DNA of 64,000 nt from G963704535 sp963704535 (GCA_963704535.1 OY969916.1:6076001-6140000); one strand, 5' to 3'; numbered from the stretch's first letter, positions 37,558-47,653 are shown. Translations and numbers: made by a program. Notes: a model not told the origin generated them from the sequence alone.

Positions 37558-38451
37558 GTGAAGATTGCGGGCAACTACACGATCGATGCACCGCGTGAGC
37601 AGGTGTGGGCCGCGCTGAACGATATCGAAGTGCTCGCGCGGATCGTCCCCGGCTGCGAGCGGCTGGAGCAGACCGGCGAGAACGAGTACGAGGGCACGCT
37701 CAAGATCGGCATCCAGACCATCAAGGGCACCTATAGCGGCCGCATCCGCATCGAGGACATCCAGCCGCCGCATCACTACAAACTGGTCGCCAGCGGCCGG
37801 AGCGCCAGCGGCGTCGTCAACGGCTCCGGTACGGTCGACCTGGAGGAGCAGGATGGTAAAACGGTCCTGACGTATGGCGGCGATGCCCAGATCGGCGGAA
37901 CACTCGCCAGCGTCGGCCAGCGGCTGATCGAGGGCGCCTCCAAGCAGATGCTCAACCAGTCGCTCAAGGCGCTGGTCGAGCAGATCAAGGCGCGCGCCGC
38001 CCAGGCTGACCAGCCCGCGCAGGGAGCGGATGCGGCGGCGCCTGACTCGCCCACCGAAGCAGCCCCCGCCCAAAGTGAGCCGGAGCCGCCCGCCGAAGCA
38101 GCAGAGGCACCCGCCCCGGCCATGCAGGCTTCCGCCGCTGTGCCTGATTCGCCGACCGCGCCACCCGCGACGCTTAAATCACCGCCGGCTGCGACAGCGC
38201 ACAAACCCACCGCTTCGACCAACTCGGTAGCCTGGTCATCTGTCTCGGCCTCGGTTCCAGCGGCCCCTCCGCCCCAGCAGCCGCCGTCCGAGCGCCGCAC
38301 CGTCATCGTCCCCGAACACGAGCAACTCAAGCCCGAGTCGGTGGTGCGCGGCATGGCGACCGATCTCCTCAACGAGCGACCATGGGCACCGTGGGTGGCG
38401 GTCGCCTTTCTGATCGGCCTGCTGATTGGGCGCGGGCTGCGAAAGTCCTGA
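37558..38451 (+). CDS. coxG: CoxG-like SRPBCC protein with C-terminal membrane anchor
   Basis: 297 aa from GTG at 37558, which follows AAAGGAG by five bases. Residues 1-145 are the CoxG (carbon monoxide dehydrogenase subunit G) SRPBCC fold: KIAGNYTIDAPREQVWAAL, IVPGCERLEQTGENEYEG, VVNGSGTVDLEEQDGKTVLTYGGD. A ~115-residue Pro/Ala-rich linker follows, then one membrane helix (APWVAVAFLIGLLIGRGLRKS) at the end. In CO dehydrogenase systems CoxG tethers the enzyme to the membrane. The coxS-coxL-coxM genes lie just downstream on the same strand. The TGA stop runs directly into a MITE-like element. Confidence 0.85.
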   Translation: MKIAGNYTIDAPREQVWAALNDIEVLARIVPGCERLEQTGENEYEGTLKIGIQTIKGTYSGRIRIEDIQPPHHYKLVASGRSASGVVNGSGTVDLEEQDGKTVLTYGGDAQIGGTLASVGQRLIEGASKQMLNQSLKALVEQIKARAAQADQPAQGADAAAPDSPTEAAPAQSEPEPPAEAAEAPAPAMQASAAVPDSPTAPPATLKSPPAATAHKPTASTNSVAWSSVSASVPAAPPPQQPPSERRTVIVPEHEQLKPESVVRGMATDLLNERPWAPWVAVAFLIGLLIGRGLRKS

Positions 38452-38607
38452 GAGACTATCTAAAAGGGGGAGTTTGAGGGGGTAGCTCCTCAAGATCTCT
38501 ATTTCCACTTTTTCTTTGAAGACAAGGCTTCGAAAGACGCTATTCCACTTTACAATGTGGGTGGGGGGAGACTGAGGGGGCTGCCCCCTCAAACCCCCTT
38601 TTTTCCC
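38450..38607. mobile_element. Two G-rich MITE-like elements between coxG and coxS
   Basis: First, starting at the coxG stop: GAGACTATCTAAAAGGGGGAGTTTGAGGGGG..CTCCTCAAG (38452-38512). Second: CCACTTTACAATGTGGGTGGGGGGAGACTGAGGGGGCTGCCCCCTCAAACCCCC (38548-38600), of the TACTTTACA subfamily. Confidence 0.7.
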
Positions 38608-38643
38608 AGACAAAGGGTTCGCCGACGAACAAGAAAGGGGAAC

Positions 38644-39222
38644 ATGTCTGTGAGTACGATCTCAGTGAAGGTCAACGGTCGGACCTACCAGCACGACGTC
38701 GAGCCCCGCACGCTCCTGGTACACTACCTGCGCGAGAATCTGAACCTGACCGGCACTCACGTCGGGTGCGATACCAGCCAGTGCGGCGCCTGCGTGGTGC
38801 TGATGAACGGCACCAGCGTCAAGTCGTGTACGGTGCTCGCCGTCCAGGCCGATGGCGCGCAGATCACCACGATCGAGGGGCTGGCGCAGAACGGCCAACT
38901 CCATCCGCTCCAGGAGGGGTTCTGGGAGAAACATGGACTCCAGTGCGGCTTCTGCACCCCCGGTATGATTATGTCATCGTATGACATGCTCCAGCAGAAC
39001 CCGAACCCGACCGAGGAGGAGATCCGCCACGGCTTGGAAGGCAACCTGTGCCGCTGCACCGGCTACCACAACATCGTTCTCGCCGTCCAGTACGCGGCGG
39101 CGAAGATGCGCGGCGAGCAGCCCGAAGACTCCAATGGCGCGGACGCGCCGGACGCGGTCGGTGAAGGCGTCAGTATGGCCGAGCGGCCGCCCATGGCCGG
39201 CGGTGAGGCCGGCGGGGTTTAA
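38644..39222 (+). CDS. coxS: CoxS-type [2Fe-2S] subunit of a molybdenum hydroxylase
   Basis: 192 aa. Carries electrons from the molybdenum subunit to the FAD subunit. The plant-type [2Fe-2S] site CDTSQCGACVVLMNG lies near residue 42. The second cluster ligands CGFCTPGMIMS near 103 and CRCTGYHNIV near 138 make the helical domain. The ATG at 38644 follows AAAGGGGAAC. A ~30-residue tail beyond the normal end (EDSNGADAPDAVGEGV, then MAGGEAGGV) is low in complexity. Belongs with coxL (59 bases downstream) and coxM. Confidence 0.93.
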   Translation: MSVSTISVKVNGRTYQHDVEPRTLLVHYLRENLNLTGTHVGCDTSQCGACVVLMNGTSVKSCTVLAVQADGAQITTIEGLAQNGQLHPLQEGFWEKHGLQCGFCTPGMIMSSYDMLQQNPNPTEEEIRHGLEGNLCRCTGYHNIVLAVQYAAAKMRGEQPEDSNGADAPDAVGEGVSMAERPPMAGGEAGGV

Positions 39223-39280
39223 CTACGGACAATTGCCGTCTCGTCCCCAATCGCCATGTTCCAATGCGAAAGGAAGAGCT

Positions 39281-41650
39281 ATGACCACGACACCGACGAA
39301 GATGGTTGGTCAGGCAGTCAAGCGCCGGGAAGATCCGCGCCTGATCACGGGGCGCGGGATGTTTGTCGACGACGTTCACCTGCCCGGTATGCAGAGTGTG
39401 GTGTTCCTCCGCAGCCCCTACGCCCACGCGCGCATCACCAAGCTCGACACCGCAGCGGCGGCCCAGCACCCCGGCGTGCTCAAAATCTACACCGGCCAGG
39501 ACTTCACCCAGGTCACCACCCTGCCATGCGGCGTCAATCCGCCCAAGGCTAACCTGGTCGTGACCAACCACCCCCTGATGGCCACCGATGTGGTCCGCCA
39601 CACCGGCGAGATCGTCGCGGCGGTGATCGCCAGCGATTCCGGCGCGGCCAGGGACGCCGCCCAACTGATCGAGGTCGATTACGAGCCGCTGGGCGTGGCG
39701 GTCGACACCGAGCAGGCCACCAAGCCGGGGGCCGCGCAGGTGTACGCCGAGGCCGCCAATAACGTCGCCTTCACCTGGCACCACGGCGGCGGCAATATCG
39801 ACGCCGCCTTCGCCCAGGCCGAAGTGGTCGTCAAGGAGCGGCTGGTCAACCAGCGGCTGATCCCCAACGCCATGGAGCCCCGCGCGGTGGCCGGGCGCTA
39901 CGATCACGGGACCGGTGAGATCACCCTGTGGGACACCGATCAGAACCCGCACGTGATCCGCCTGCTAATGTGCCTGATCACCGGCCTCTCGGAGAACAAG
40001 GTGCGTGTGATCGCGCCCGACGTCGGCGGCGGCTTCGGCAGCAAGATCTTCCTGTACGCCGAGCAGCCGCTGATCGCCCTGATCACCAAGGACCTCGGCG
40101 TGCCGGTCAAGTGGACCGAGACCCGCAGCGAGAACTTCCTGGCCACCACCCACGGCCGCGACCACGTCAGCTACGCCGAGCTGGCCCTCAAGCGCGACGG
40201 CACGCTGCTCGGCCTGCGCGTCAAGACCTATGCCAACCTGGGCGCGTACCTCTCGACGTTCGCCCCGCTGATCCCGACCTCGCTCTACACCCCGCTGCTG
40301 CCCGGCGTCTACAAGCTGCCCGCGTTCGACGCCGAGGTGGTCGGGGTCTTCACCAATACGGTGCCGGTCGATGCCTACCGCGGCGCGGGGCGCCCGGAGG
40401 CCAGCTATGTGATCGAGCGCATGATGGACATCGCGGCCGACGAGCTTGGCATGGACCCGGCCGAGCTGCGGCGCCACAATTTTATCCCGGCCGACCAGTT
40501 TCCCTACCACACCGTCGCCGACCTGGACTACGACAGCGGCAACTACGAGGCCAACCTGAACAAGGCGCTGGAGCAGTTCGGCTACGGGCGCTGGCGCGAG
40601 GAGCAGGAGCGTGCCCGCCAGCAGGGCCGCTACATCGGCATCGGCCTGGCCTGCTACATCGAGGCCTGCGGGATCGCCCCCTCGAAGATCGCCGGCAAGC
40701 TGTGGGGCGCCGGCGCCGGGCTGTGGGAATCGGCGATCGTGCGGGTCCACCCGACCGGCAAGGTCGCGATTCTGACCGGCTCCTCGCCGCACGGCCAGGG
40801 CCATGAGACTAGTTTCGCCCAGATCGCCTCGGACATCCTGGGCATCCCGTTCGAGGATATCGAGGTCATCCATGGCGATACAGCCCTGGTCCCGTTCGGC
40901 ATGGGCACCTACGGCAGCCGCTCGCTGGCCGTCGGCGGGTCGGCGGTGCATCTGAGCGCCCACAAGATCGTCGAGAAGGGCAAGAAGATCGCCGCCCACC
41001 TCATGGAGGCCAACGAGGCCGATATCGAGTACGAAGGCGGCCGGTTTATGGTTCGCGGCTCGCCCGATCAGGCCAAGACCTTCGGCGAGGTCGCGCTGAT
41101 GGCTTACCTGGCCCACGAGTACCCCGGCGACCTGGAGCCCGGCCTCGAAGCCCAAACCTTCTATGATCCGCCCAACTTCACTTACCCCTCCGGCACGTAT
41201 ATGGCGATCGTCGAGGTCGATGTGGAGACGGGCATCGTCAAGCCGCTCCAGTTCTACTGCATGGACGACTGCGGCAACGTCATGAACCCGCTGATGGCCG
41301 AGGGACAGGTCCACGGCGGGGTCGCGCAGGGCATCGGGCAGGCGCTGTATGAGTGCGCCGTCTACGACGAGAACGGCCAGTTGCTCAGCGGCTCGATGAT
41401 GGACTACGCCGTGCCGAAGATCACCCAGCTTCCGTCGTATACCACCGACTTCACGGTGACACCCTCGCCGACTAACCCGCTGGGCGTCAAAGGCATCGGC
41501 GAGGCCGGCGCGATCGGCGCAACTCCGGCGATCGTCAACGCCGTCATCGATGCGCTCTCGCCGCTGGGCATCCGCCACATCGACCTGCCGCTGACGCCAC
41601 CGCGCGTTTGGCAGGCCATCCAGAAGGCCCAGAACGGCAACGGCTCTTGA
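39281..41650 (+). CDS. coxL: CoxL-like molybdenum subunit (form II / aerobic CODH-xanthine dehydrogenase family)
   Basis: 789 aa from ATG at 39281 after AAAGGAAG; earlier in-frame codons overlap coxS. Family landmarks: GQAVKRREDPRLITGRG at the start, APDVGGGFGSK near residue 245, and the active-site loop VDAYRGAGRPEASYV near 365. AYRGAGR marks the form II group; true CO dehydrogenase (form I) has AYRCSFR with the copper-binding Cys. So this enzyme may oxidise another aldehyde or heterocycle, not CO. GQGHETSFAQI and the C-terminal GVKGIGEAGAIGATPAIVNA complete the cofactor site. CoxM follows after a 200-base repeat region. Confidence 0.93.
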   Translation: MTTTPTKMVGQAVKRREDPRLITGRGMFVDDVHLPGMQSVVFLRSPYAHARITKLDTAAAAQHPGVLKIYTGQDFTQVTTLPCGVNPPKANLVVTNHPLMATDVVRHTGEIVAAVIASDSGAARDAAQLIEVDYEPLGVAVDTEQATKPGAAQVYAEAANNVAFTWHHGGGNIDAAFAQAEVVVKERLVNQRLIPNAMEPRAVAGRYDHGTGEITLWDTDQNPHVIRLLMCLITGLSENKVRVIAPDVGGGFGSKIFLYAEQPLIALITKDLGVPVKWTETRSENFLATTHGRDHVSYAELALKRDGTLLGLRVKTYANLGAYLSTFAPLIPTSLYTPLLPGVYKLPAFDAEVVGVFTNTVPVDAYRGAGRPEASYVIERMMDIAADELGMDPAELRRHNFIPADQFPYHTVADLDYDSGNYEANLNKALEQFGYGRWREEQERARQQGRYIGIGLACYIEACGIAPSKIAGKLWGAGAGLWESAIVRVHPTGKVAILTGSSPHGQGHETSFAQIASDILGIPFEDIEVIHGDTALVPFGMGTYGSRSLAVGGSAVHLSAHKIVEKGKKIAAHLMEANEADIEYEGGRFMVRGSPDQAKTFGEVALMAYLAHEYPGDLEPGLEAQTFYDPPNFTYPSGTYMAIVEVDVETGIVKPLQFYCMDDCGNVMNPLMAEGQVHGGVAQGIGQALYECAVYDENGQLLSGSMMDYAVPKITQLPSYTTDFTVTPSPTNPLGVKGIGEAGAIGATPAIVNAVIDALSPLGIRHIDLPLTPPRVWQAIQKAQNGNGS

Positions 41651-41653
41651 CCG

Positions 41654-41845
41654 AGAACAAAGAACAAAGAACCAAGAACAAACGACGCATAGCGCCTGCC
41701 ACCTTGCTTGGCTCTTTGTTCTCGCGTAGCTGGTCAGGCACACCAGAAAACGTAGATTACAGAAGCGAGGACCAAGAACAAACTACACAAAGCACATGTC
41801 ACCGCTCTCGGCTCTTTGTTCTTTGTTCTTTGTTCTTTGTTCTCA
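41654..41845. repeat. Two inverted GAACAAA heptamer elements between coxL and coxM
   Basis: First: GAACAAAGAACAAAGAACCAAG (41654-41675) faces TTGGCTCTTTGTTCTC (41708-41723). Second: GACCAAGAACAAAC (41770-41783) faces GGCTCTTTGTTCTTTGTTC.. (41811-41844). Coding is absent in the stretch; a GTG- or ATG-started frame from 41796 is not the coxM start. Confidence 0.75.
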
Positions 41846-41867
41846 CATAGTGACAGGGAGCAACTGC

Positions 41868-42731
41868 ATGATCCCCCCACAGTTCGACTACGCTGCGCCG
41901 GCGACGATGAACGAAGCGCTGGCACTACTGTCCCAGAACCCCGAAGCCAAGGCGCTGGCCGGCGGCCATAGCCTGCTGCCGGTCATGAAGCTGCGGCTGG
42001 CCGCGCCACCGCTGCTGGTCGACCTGCACAACATCGCGGAGCTGCGCGGGATCAGCGCGCAGGGCGGCGGCTGGCGCATTGGTGCGATGACGACCTACCA
42101 GGAACTCACGGCCCACCAGGAGCTGCGGCGCTACCACGCGCTGTACGACGCGGTGTCGGTGATCGGCGACGCGCAAGTACGCAACCGCGGCACGATCGGC
42201 GGGAGCCTGGCCCACAACGACCCGGCCGCCGATCTGCCCGCCGTGGCCCTGGCGCTGGAGGCGACGATCAACACCACCGGGCCGGGCGGCACGCGCGCCA
42301 TCCCCATCCACGAGTTTATCGTCGGCATGCTTGAGACCACGCTGGCCGAGGGCGAGATCATCACCTCGATCGACTTCCCGGCCCTCGCCGCCGGCACCGG
42401 CAGCGCCTACGCCAAGTTCGCCAACCCCGCCAGCGGCTATGCCATGGTGGGCGTCGCCGCGCGCATCACGTTGGGCGCCGATGGCGCGGCCCAGCAGGTG
42501 CGTGTCGCGCTCACCGGCGCGGCCAGCCAGGCCAGCCGGCTCAACGAGGTCGAGCAGGCGCTTGAAGGCCAGCAGATCTCGGACGAGAGCATCGCCGCCG
42601 CTGCCCAGCAGGCCGGGCAAGGGCTGGAGTTCAACGGCGACATCCACGCCTCGGCCGAGTACCGCGCCGCGATGGTCAAGGTCTACGCCCGCCGTGCGCT
42701 TGCCAGTGCCTTGGCGCGCGCCCGCGGCTAA
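41868..42731 (+). CDS. coxM: CoxM-type FAD subunit of a molybdenum hydroxylase
   Basis: 287 aa from ATG at 41868 (MIPPQFDYAAPATMNEAL) after GACAGGGAG. Binds FAD through two glycine-rich loops: AGGHSLLPVMKLRLA near residue 32 and TIGGSLAHNDPAADLPAVAL near 110, with the dehydrogenase-C-terminal domain from ~170 (AYAKFANPASGYAMVGVAARI). Passes electrons from the CoxS clusters to the respiratory acceptor. Order S-L-M here differs from the common M-S-L order of form I operons. Stop followed at 17 bases by a perfect heptamer palindrome. Confidence 0.93.
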   Translation: MIPPQFDYAAPATMNEALALLSQNPEAKALAGGHSLLPVMKLRLAAPPLLVDLHNIAELRGISAQGGGWRIGAMTTYQELTAHQELRRYHALYDAVSVIGDAQVRNRGTIGGSLAHNDPAADLPAVALALEATINTTGPGGTRAIPIHEFIVGMLETTLAEGEIITSIDFPALAAGTGSAYAKFANPASGYAMVGVAARITLGADGAAQQVRVALTGAASQASRLNEVEQALEGQQISDESIAAAAQQAGQGLEFNGDIHASAEYRAAMVKVYARRALASALARARG

Positions 42732-42747
42732 GGACCTGTTAGACAGA

Positions 42748-42810
42748 GTCAGTGGTCCGTTGTCAGTTGTCAGTTGCGGCGCAACTGACAACTGACAACG
42801 GACCACTGAC
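42748..42810. repeat. Perfect 30-bp-arm inverted GTCAGTT element
   Basis: 42748-42777 and 42781-42810 are exact reverse complements, separated by GGC. Units GTCAGTGGTCCGTTGTCAGTTGTCAGTTGC. It lies between coxM and the convergent sensor kinase, and would serve as a strong bidirectional hairpin. Confidence 0.92.
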
Positions 42811-42832
42811 AGAGAAAACGCAGCGTGACGAG

Positions 42833-45603
42833 TCAGTGCCGGCCAAGATCCTGGCACGCGAGCGCCGCCAGGGGGCACGGGCCGGCGCCTAGCGCCTCTT
42901 GCATCGCTTCGCGCAGATCCGTCGGCGAGTATGGCTTCTGCAAAAATCCCGCCAGCCCGGCCGCCCCAAAGCGCTCGCGCATCTCCTGCTCGCTGTAGCC
43001 GCTACTGAGCAGCACCCGCGCATCCGGCTTGATGTGGCGGATCGCCCGCAAGGTCTCTTCGCCACTCAGCCGCGGCATGGTCATGTCAAGCAGCGTGCAG
43101 TCGATCTCATCGGCGTGCGCGCGAAAGATCTCCACGCCCGCCTGCCCATCCGCAGCCGTCAGCACCGCAAACCCTAATCGTTTAAGCATTCGCGTCGTCA
43201 CCGCCCGCACGGCCTCCTCGTCATCGACCACCAGCACTGTGCCATACACTCGCTGCTTGGCCACCGCAGGTGGCGTCTCCGGCTGTGCCGTAGCCTCTGC
43301 CCCCAGGGCCGGAAATAGGATACGAAAGGTTGTACCCCGGCCGGGCGCGCTCTGAACCTGCAAGGCGCCCCGATGGCCCCGTACGATCCCCAGCACCGCC
43401 GCCAGCCCCAAGCCGCGCCCGGTAAACTTGGTTGTAAAGAACGGATCGAAGATCTTGCCTTGAGTCTCGGCGTCCATACCGCTGCCGGTATCCGCCACTT
43501 CGACCCAGACGTAGCTCCCGGCCGGTAAGTCCGGCGCGAGATAGGTCTCGGCCAGGTAGGCCTGATCAGCCTCCAGCACCCCGGTCGTCACGCTGATCGT
43601 TCCCGGCTGCTCACCGATCGCGTCGGAGGCGTTGACGATCAGGTTCATCACCACCTGGCCAATCTGGGCCGAGTCAGCTTCGATCCGGGGCAGCGCCGGC
43701 GCGAGCCGGTAGTCGAGCATGGCGTTCTTGGCGATCGACACCTTCATTAAATGGGCCATCTCTTTGACCGCAGCATTGAGATCGAGCTGCTGGAGCACGA
43801 ACCGCCCCTTGCCGGCATAGGCCAGCATCTGGTAGGTCAGCTCGGCGGCGCGCCGGGCGGCGATCTCGATCTGGGCGATCGACGAGCGGGCGGGTGAGGA
43901 CGAGGGCAGGTCGAAGAGCGCAAGCCCGGCGTTGCCCATGATCGCCATGAGCAGGTTGTTGAAATCATGGGCGATCCCGCCGGCCAGCACCCCCAGGCTT
44001 TCAAGTTTCTGCGCGTGAAGCATGGCCTCCTCGGTACGCTTGCGCTCGGTGATATCTGCATCGCCCCCAGAACCTGCACGACCCGCCCCTCGCTGGGGTC
44101 CCACTCCGGGCACATGTATGAGCGCAGCCAGCGTACATCACCTTTTTTGGTGATGATGCGTAACTCTGATACATCCGGCTGGCCGGATAATACTGCCCGG
44201 TCCTGGCGCTCGCTGATCGGCAGGTCGTCGGGATGCACCAGCGCAGCCCAGCCGCCACCCGCCTCGACCTCGTCGATGGTATACTCGGTGATCCGCGAGA
44301 ATGCGCCAGTAACCCACTCCCGATGCCGCTGCCCATCGGCGGTCACGCGCATGGCGAAGACATAGTCGGAGGTCAGCTCGGAGATCGCGCGGTAGCGCGC
44401 CTCGTTCTCACGCAGCTTCTCAGCGGCACGGGTGCGCTCCAGGGCGCCGCTACAGTGATCCGCGAGCGCCTGGAGCGTCTGCAGATCTTCGTCCGTGTAT
44501 GCGTGCGGGGCGTAGTTCTGGATCGAGAGGATGCCGACCGTGTTCGCGCCGCTGCGGACCGGCACAAACATCAGCGAGGCCGGCGGCCGGCTCGTGTCGC
44601 CAGACAACACCAGGTCGGCCTCGGCCACCGCCACCTCATCCAGCAGCAGCAGGGCGCCCTCGCTCAGGATGCGCCGCGCCATCGGGCTGGGGGAGCGGTC
44701 GATCGACGGGCGCGAAACGTCGGCCCGGCGCCCCGCCACGACATCCATCATCATCACCGGGTAGATCGCGTCTTCCTCGGCCACGTACAGGTCCAATAAA
44801 AACGCGTCCCATCCCAGCAGATCGTCGGCCACGACAGCGATGATGCCGGCGGCGGCTTCGGCGGTGGTCGCCGAGCTGAGCTGCTGCCCCAGCGCCGAGA
44901 ATGCCGTGCCCCGGCGCTGCGCCCGCTTACGCTCGCTGATGTCGGTCAGCACGCCGATCGTGCCAACGACCGTTCCAGCCGGGTCGCGAAACGGCATGGC
45001 GTTGATCTCAGCCCAGAAGGGCTGGCCATCCCTGCCGATCATCTGCATCTCGTGGCGCTCCCCGCTCCCGCGACGGGCCACCGACCAGGCATCTTGCGGC
45101 AAGAGCAGTTCGCTGGCGGGCCGACCGATCATTCCAGCTTCCGTATAGCCGAAGATCTCGGCCATGCGCGAGTTGACGTACAGCACGGTATCTTGCTGAT
45201 CGGTCATGATCAGCCCCTCGCCAAGATGCTCCACAACGCTGCGAAAACGCGCTTCTGATGCTCGCAGGGCCACCTCGGTGTGCGCGCGAGCGACGATGAT
45301 GCGGTGCAATACCTCGGCCAGGACCACGGCGGTGCAAGCGACGATCACCAACAATTGCAGCGATATGGAGAAGTCCTCTGAGGTACGCACGAGCACCCAC
45401 AGCGACACGAGGAACGTGACAAGACAGGAGAGCAGATAGATGCGGCGAGGATAGAACAGCGCGGCGAAGATCACCGGCGCCATCAGCAAGAATAACAACC
45501 GATTCGGTCCTTGCAACAGGATCAGCGTTTCCCCGATCAGGTAGACGACAACCGTGTAGCCGGCGAGAAACAAGTCACGACGTGGTAACTTTGTCTTTAA
45601 CAT
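42833..45603 (-). CDS. Hybrid sensor histidine kinase (membrane, PAS, GAF, PAS, HisKA, HATPase, receiver), frameshifted
   Basis: About 923 aa over two frames. N-terminal membrane segments (LFLAGYTVVVYLIGETLILL; LLFLLMAPVIFAALF; LSCLVTFLVSLWVL; SLQLLVIVACTAVVLAEVL), PAS (RFRSVVEHLGEGLIM, then GVLTDISERKRA), GAF (GQQLSSATTAEAAAGII on), second PAS (YRAISELTSDYVF to VVQVLGAMQ), then HisKA with LGVLAGGIAHDFNNLLM (His-Asp-Phe), HATPase_c (QVVMNLIVNASDAIG; VEVADTGSGM; GLGLAAVLGIVRGH), and a receiver (VLVVDDEEAV; LLDMTMPR). The break near 44052 looks like one missing G in AUGCAGGAUAUC-like sequence. Signal and partner unknown. Confidence 0.82.
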
Positions 45604-45698
45604 GTGCGCAGTCCTGGCGCTTGCTATGGGGCGCTCAACGCTCCGTGCGCGAACACTATCCACAGTGGTATAGTATCTTTACCATTTTTATACCGTTG

Positions 45699-46535
45699 TT
45701 AGATACGCGCGGATTCGTCGAGCAGGGAAACTCCTTCACTTGGCGGGTCGCGCAGGGCCCAGATGACCCACAGCGCCGCCAGGCCGCAGATTGTGACCAG
45801 TGCCTCGGGCAGCAGCAGCGCGTTCAAGCCGGTCATCCCCAGCAGGAGCGGCGCCCCGACCACCACGAAATCGATCAGCGTATGCGCCAGCACCGCCAGC
45901 ACCAGCCAGTGCATGCTGCCACGCCGGAACACCTGGAGCACCAGCACGGCAAACGCGACCTGCACAGGGATCGTCCACAGCCGCTCCCACGCGCCCAGCA
46001 GCGGCAGCCACTCCGGCTGCGCGGCGACCGCAGCGAGCTGCTGCTCGACCAGGGCACGCTGTTCGTCCGGCAGCGTCCCGATCACGGAAGGCAGCAGGAG
46101 CAGGTTGATCAGCGTCAGCAGCGTCAGCCCAGCCACGAACAGCATTGACTTCAGGCCGCCATGACCCAGGCCATACATGATCGCTTTGGGCCAGGTCTTC
46201 TCTTCGCGTTTCATCAGCCAGCGGTAGCCGATATAGCGGCCGACCTCTTCGAACACGCCGGCGCTCAGGGCGGCAACCGCCAGCCAGGCCACCTGCACCG
46301 TGCGTGAGGCCTGGAGCTGCGGCGCTATCGCGGCCTGGATCGCCAGCGTGATCGGAATGCGGGTAACGAGCTGGAACAGCAGGAAGATCAGCGCGCCGTA
46401 GCCAAAGTAGCGCCAGCCGATGCCGAGCTTGCGCCTCACAATCAGCGCCAGCACCAGCGGCAGCGCCACCTCGAACACGATCGCCGCCACCATCGCGGCG
46501 ATCCGCCCGGCGCCCAGTTGAAAGCCGAGGCTCAT
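45699..46535 (-). CDS. YhfC-family membrane protein (putative intramembrane metalloprotease)
   Basis: 278 aa, seven or eight hydrophobic helices. FEEVGRYIGYRWLMKR near residue 95 and GLGHGGLKSMLFV near 122 give the EExxR and His motifs of the YhfC/CAAX-protease-like (ABI/DUF2324) group; a late His (LAHTLIDFVVV) also fits. In this superfamily Glu and His residues bind the metal in the membrane. Start ATG at 46535; a fragment of the G-rich element (CTCAAACTCCCC) directly precedes it. Function unknown. Confidence 0.78.
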   Translation of the reverse strand: MSLGFQLGAGRIAAMVAAIVFEVALPLVLALIVRRKLGIGWRYFGYGALIFLLFQLVTRIPITLAIQAAIAPQLQASRTVQVAWLAVAALSAGVFEEVGRYIGYRWLMKREEKTWPKAIMYGLGHGGLKSMLFVAGLTLLTLINLLLLPSVIGTLPDEQRALVEQQLAAVAAQPEWLPLLGAWERLWTIPVQVAFAVLVLQVFRRGSMHWLVLAVLAHTLIDFVVVGAPLLLGMTGLNALLLPEALVTICGLAALWVIWALRDPPSEGVSLLDESARI

Positions 46536-46572
46536 AGCACGCCCCTCAAACTCCCCCTATTCAAACAGCCGC

Positions 46573-47430
46573 TCAGCGAAAGGTCGCGACGACTACCGCC
46601 ACCAGCAACCCGCCGCCAAGCAGGCCGTACTCCCAGAAGACGCGCCGCGAGAGCGTGCCCTCCAGATGGTTCTGGAGCAGCCCGGTGACGACGTAGAAGA
46701 TCACCAGCAGCAGCGCGCCGCCCAGCAGGAACGACGCGGACCAGTAGTTGAGCGCCCAGGTCGCCTCGGCCAGCGTCAGCCCGATCGTACACGCCAGCAG
46801 GAGCACTCCGGCGCGCGGCGGCGACCACTGGAGCAGCGCGTAGCCAAGCAGCGTTCCGGTCGCGCCGATCAGCGGGGCGGAGTACAGCGCCCGCAGCCGG
46901 GTAAAATACACCGCGCTGAAGATGCCGAACGCCACCAACAGCGCGATCGTCTGAATCCCCAGCCGAGCGCCGTGACGGATACCCGGCCGCCGGTCAAGCG
47001 CGTAGTGCTGCCCCAATAGCGCTGCCAGCAACAACCCGCCGGCGACGATCAGCGCAATGATCGCGGCAGTCATCCCCAGGCTGGCGCTGAACAGGCGAAA
47101 GAAGGCGAATGGCGCGATGATCGCGAACGACGGCAAGATCCAGAACCCCGGCGCCAGCTCGATCGCCACGATACCAAGGTTGATCGTCGGCAGGGTGCGC
47201 GTCTGCATCTGCGGATGGGCGCGGATGAACACGTCGGCCCCAGTGCTGGTGATGATCACCAGCGCGGCGACCAGCACCCAGGAGAGCGTAATCGCCGGCA
47301 AATCGCCGCCCAGCCGGGCGCGAAAATTGTTTGGGTTAATGTCGATTAGAAAGACGACCGCCAGGCCCAGCAGCACCAGCAGCACCAGCGAGACGAGACG
47401 ATCGAAGCGGGGGCGTGGCGAAGGAACCAC
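46573..47430 (-). CDS. Polytopic membrane protein, unknown function
   Basis: 285 aa with about nine hydrophobic segments, for example LVSLVLLVLLGLAVVFLI, LVAALVIITSTGADVFI, GFWILPSFAIIAPFAFFRLF, MTAAIIALIVAGGLLLAALL and LLVIFYVVTGLL. Few charged residues in the helices, no recognisable catalytic motif. Ends with a TGA that runs into a MITE-like terminal repeat (GCGGCTGTTTGAATAGG). It lies 37 bases upstream of the YhfC-like gene on the same strand, so the two may be an operon. I do not recognise the family. Confidence 0.65.
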   Translation of the reverse strand: MVPSPRPRFDRLVSLVLLVLLGLAVVFLIDINPNNFRARLGGDLPAITLSWVLVAALVIITSTGADVFIRAHPQMQTRTLPTINLGIVAIELAPGFWILPSFAIIAPFAFFRLFSASLGMTAAIIALIVAGGLLLAALLGQHYALDRRPGIRHGARLGIQTIALLVAFGIFSAVYFTRLRALYSAPLIGATGTLLGYALLQWSPPRAGVLLLACTIGLTLAEATWALNYWSASFLLGGALLLVIFYVVTGLLQNHLEGTLSRRVFWEYGLLGGGLLVAVVVATFR

Positions 47431-47504
47431 TCGTTCAGACTCCTCATCGTGTTAATCCGTCGGGACAGGATTCTAGCCTGCTTGAGATCGTCTGTCAAAC
47501 ACTC

Positions 47505-47566
47505 TCTTCTACAAAGTGCGAAGGGAGAGACTGAGAGGGCGGCCCCTCTCAAACTCCCCTTTTCCT
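47505..47566. mobile_element. G-rich palindromic element upstream of the membrane pair
   Basis: CTACAAAGTGCGAAGGGAGAGACTGAGAGGGCGGCCCCTCTCAAACTCCCC then TTTTCCTACA. Shares the AGACTGAG core with the TACTTTACA subfamily. Confidence 0.65.
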
Positions 47567-47653
47567 ACAGCAGCGGTTGACGCTTCACCGGCACGGGTGT
47601 TAGAATACCCGGCGAAAGAGTGACGGTAATGACGCAGAGCTGGTCTATCTGTT

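Noticed and set aside
41796..41867. Longer CoxM start within the GAACAAA repeat
   Set aside because: The extra residues are repeat-coded (LCSLFFVLCS) and the ATG at 41868 has its own ribosome site and the family N-terminus.
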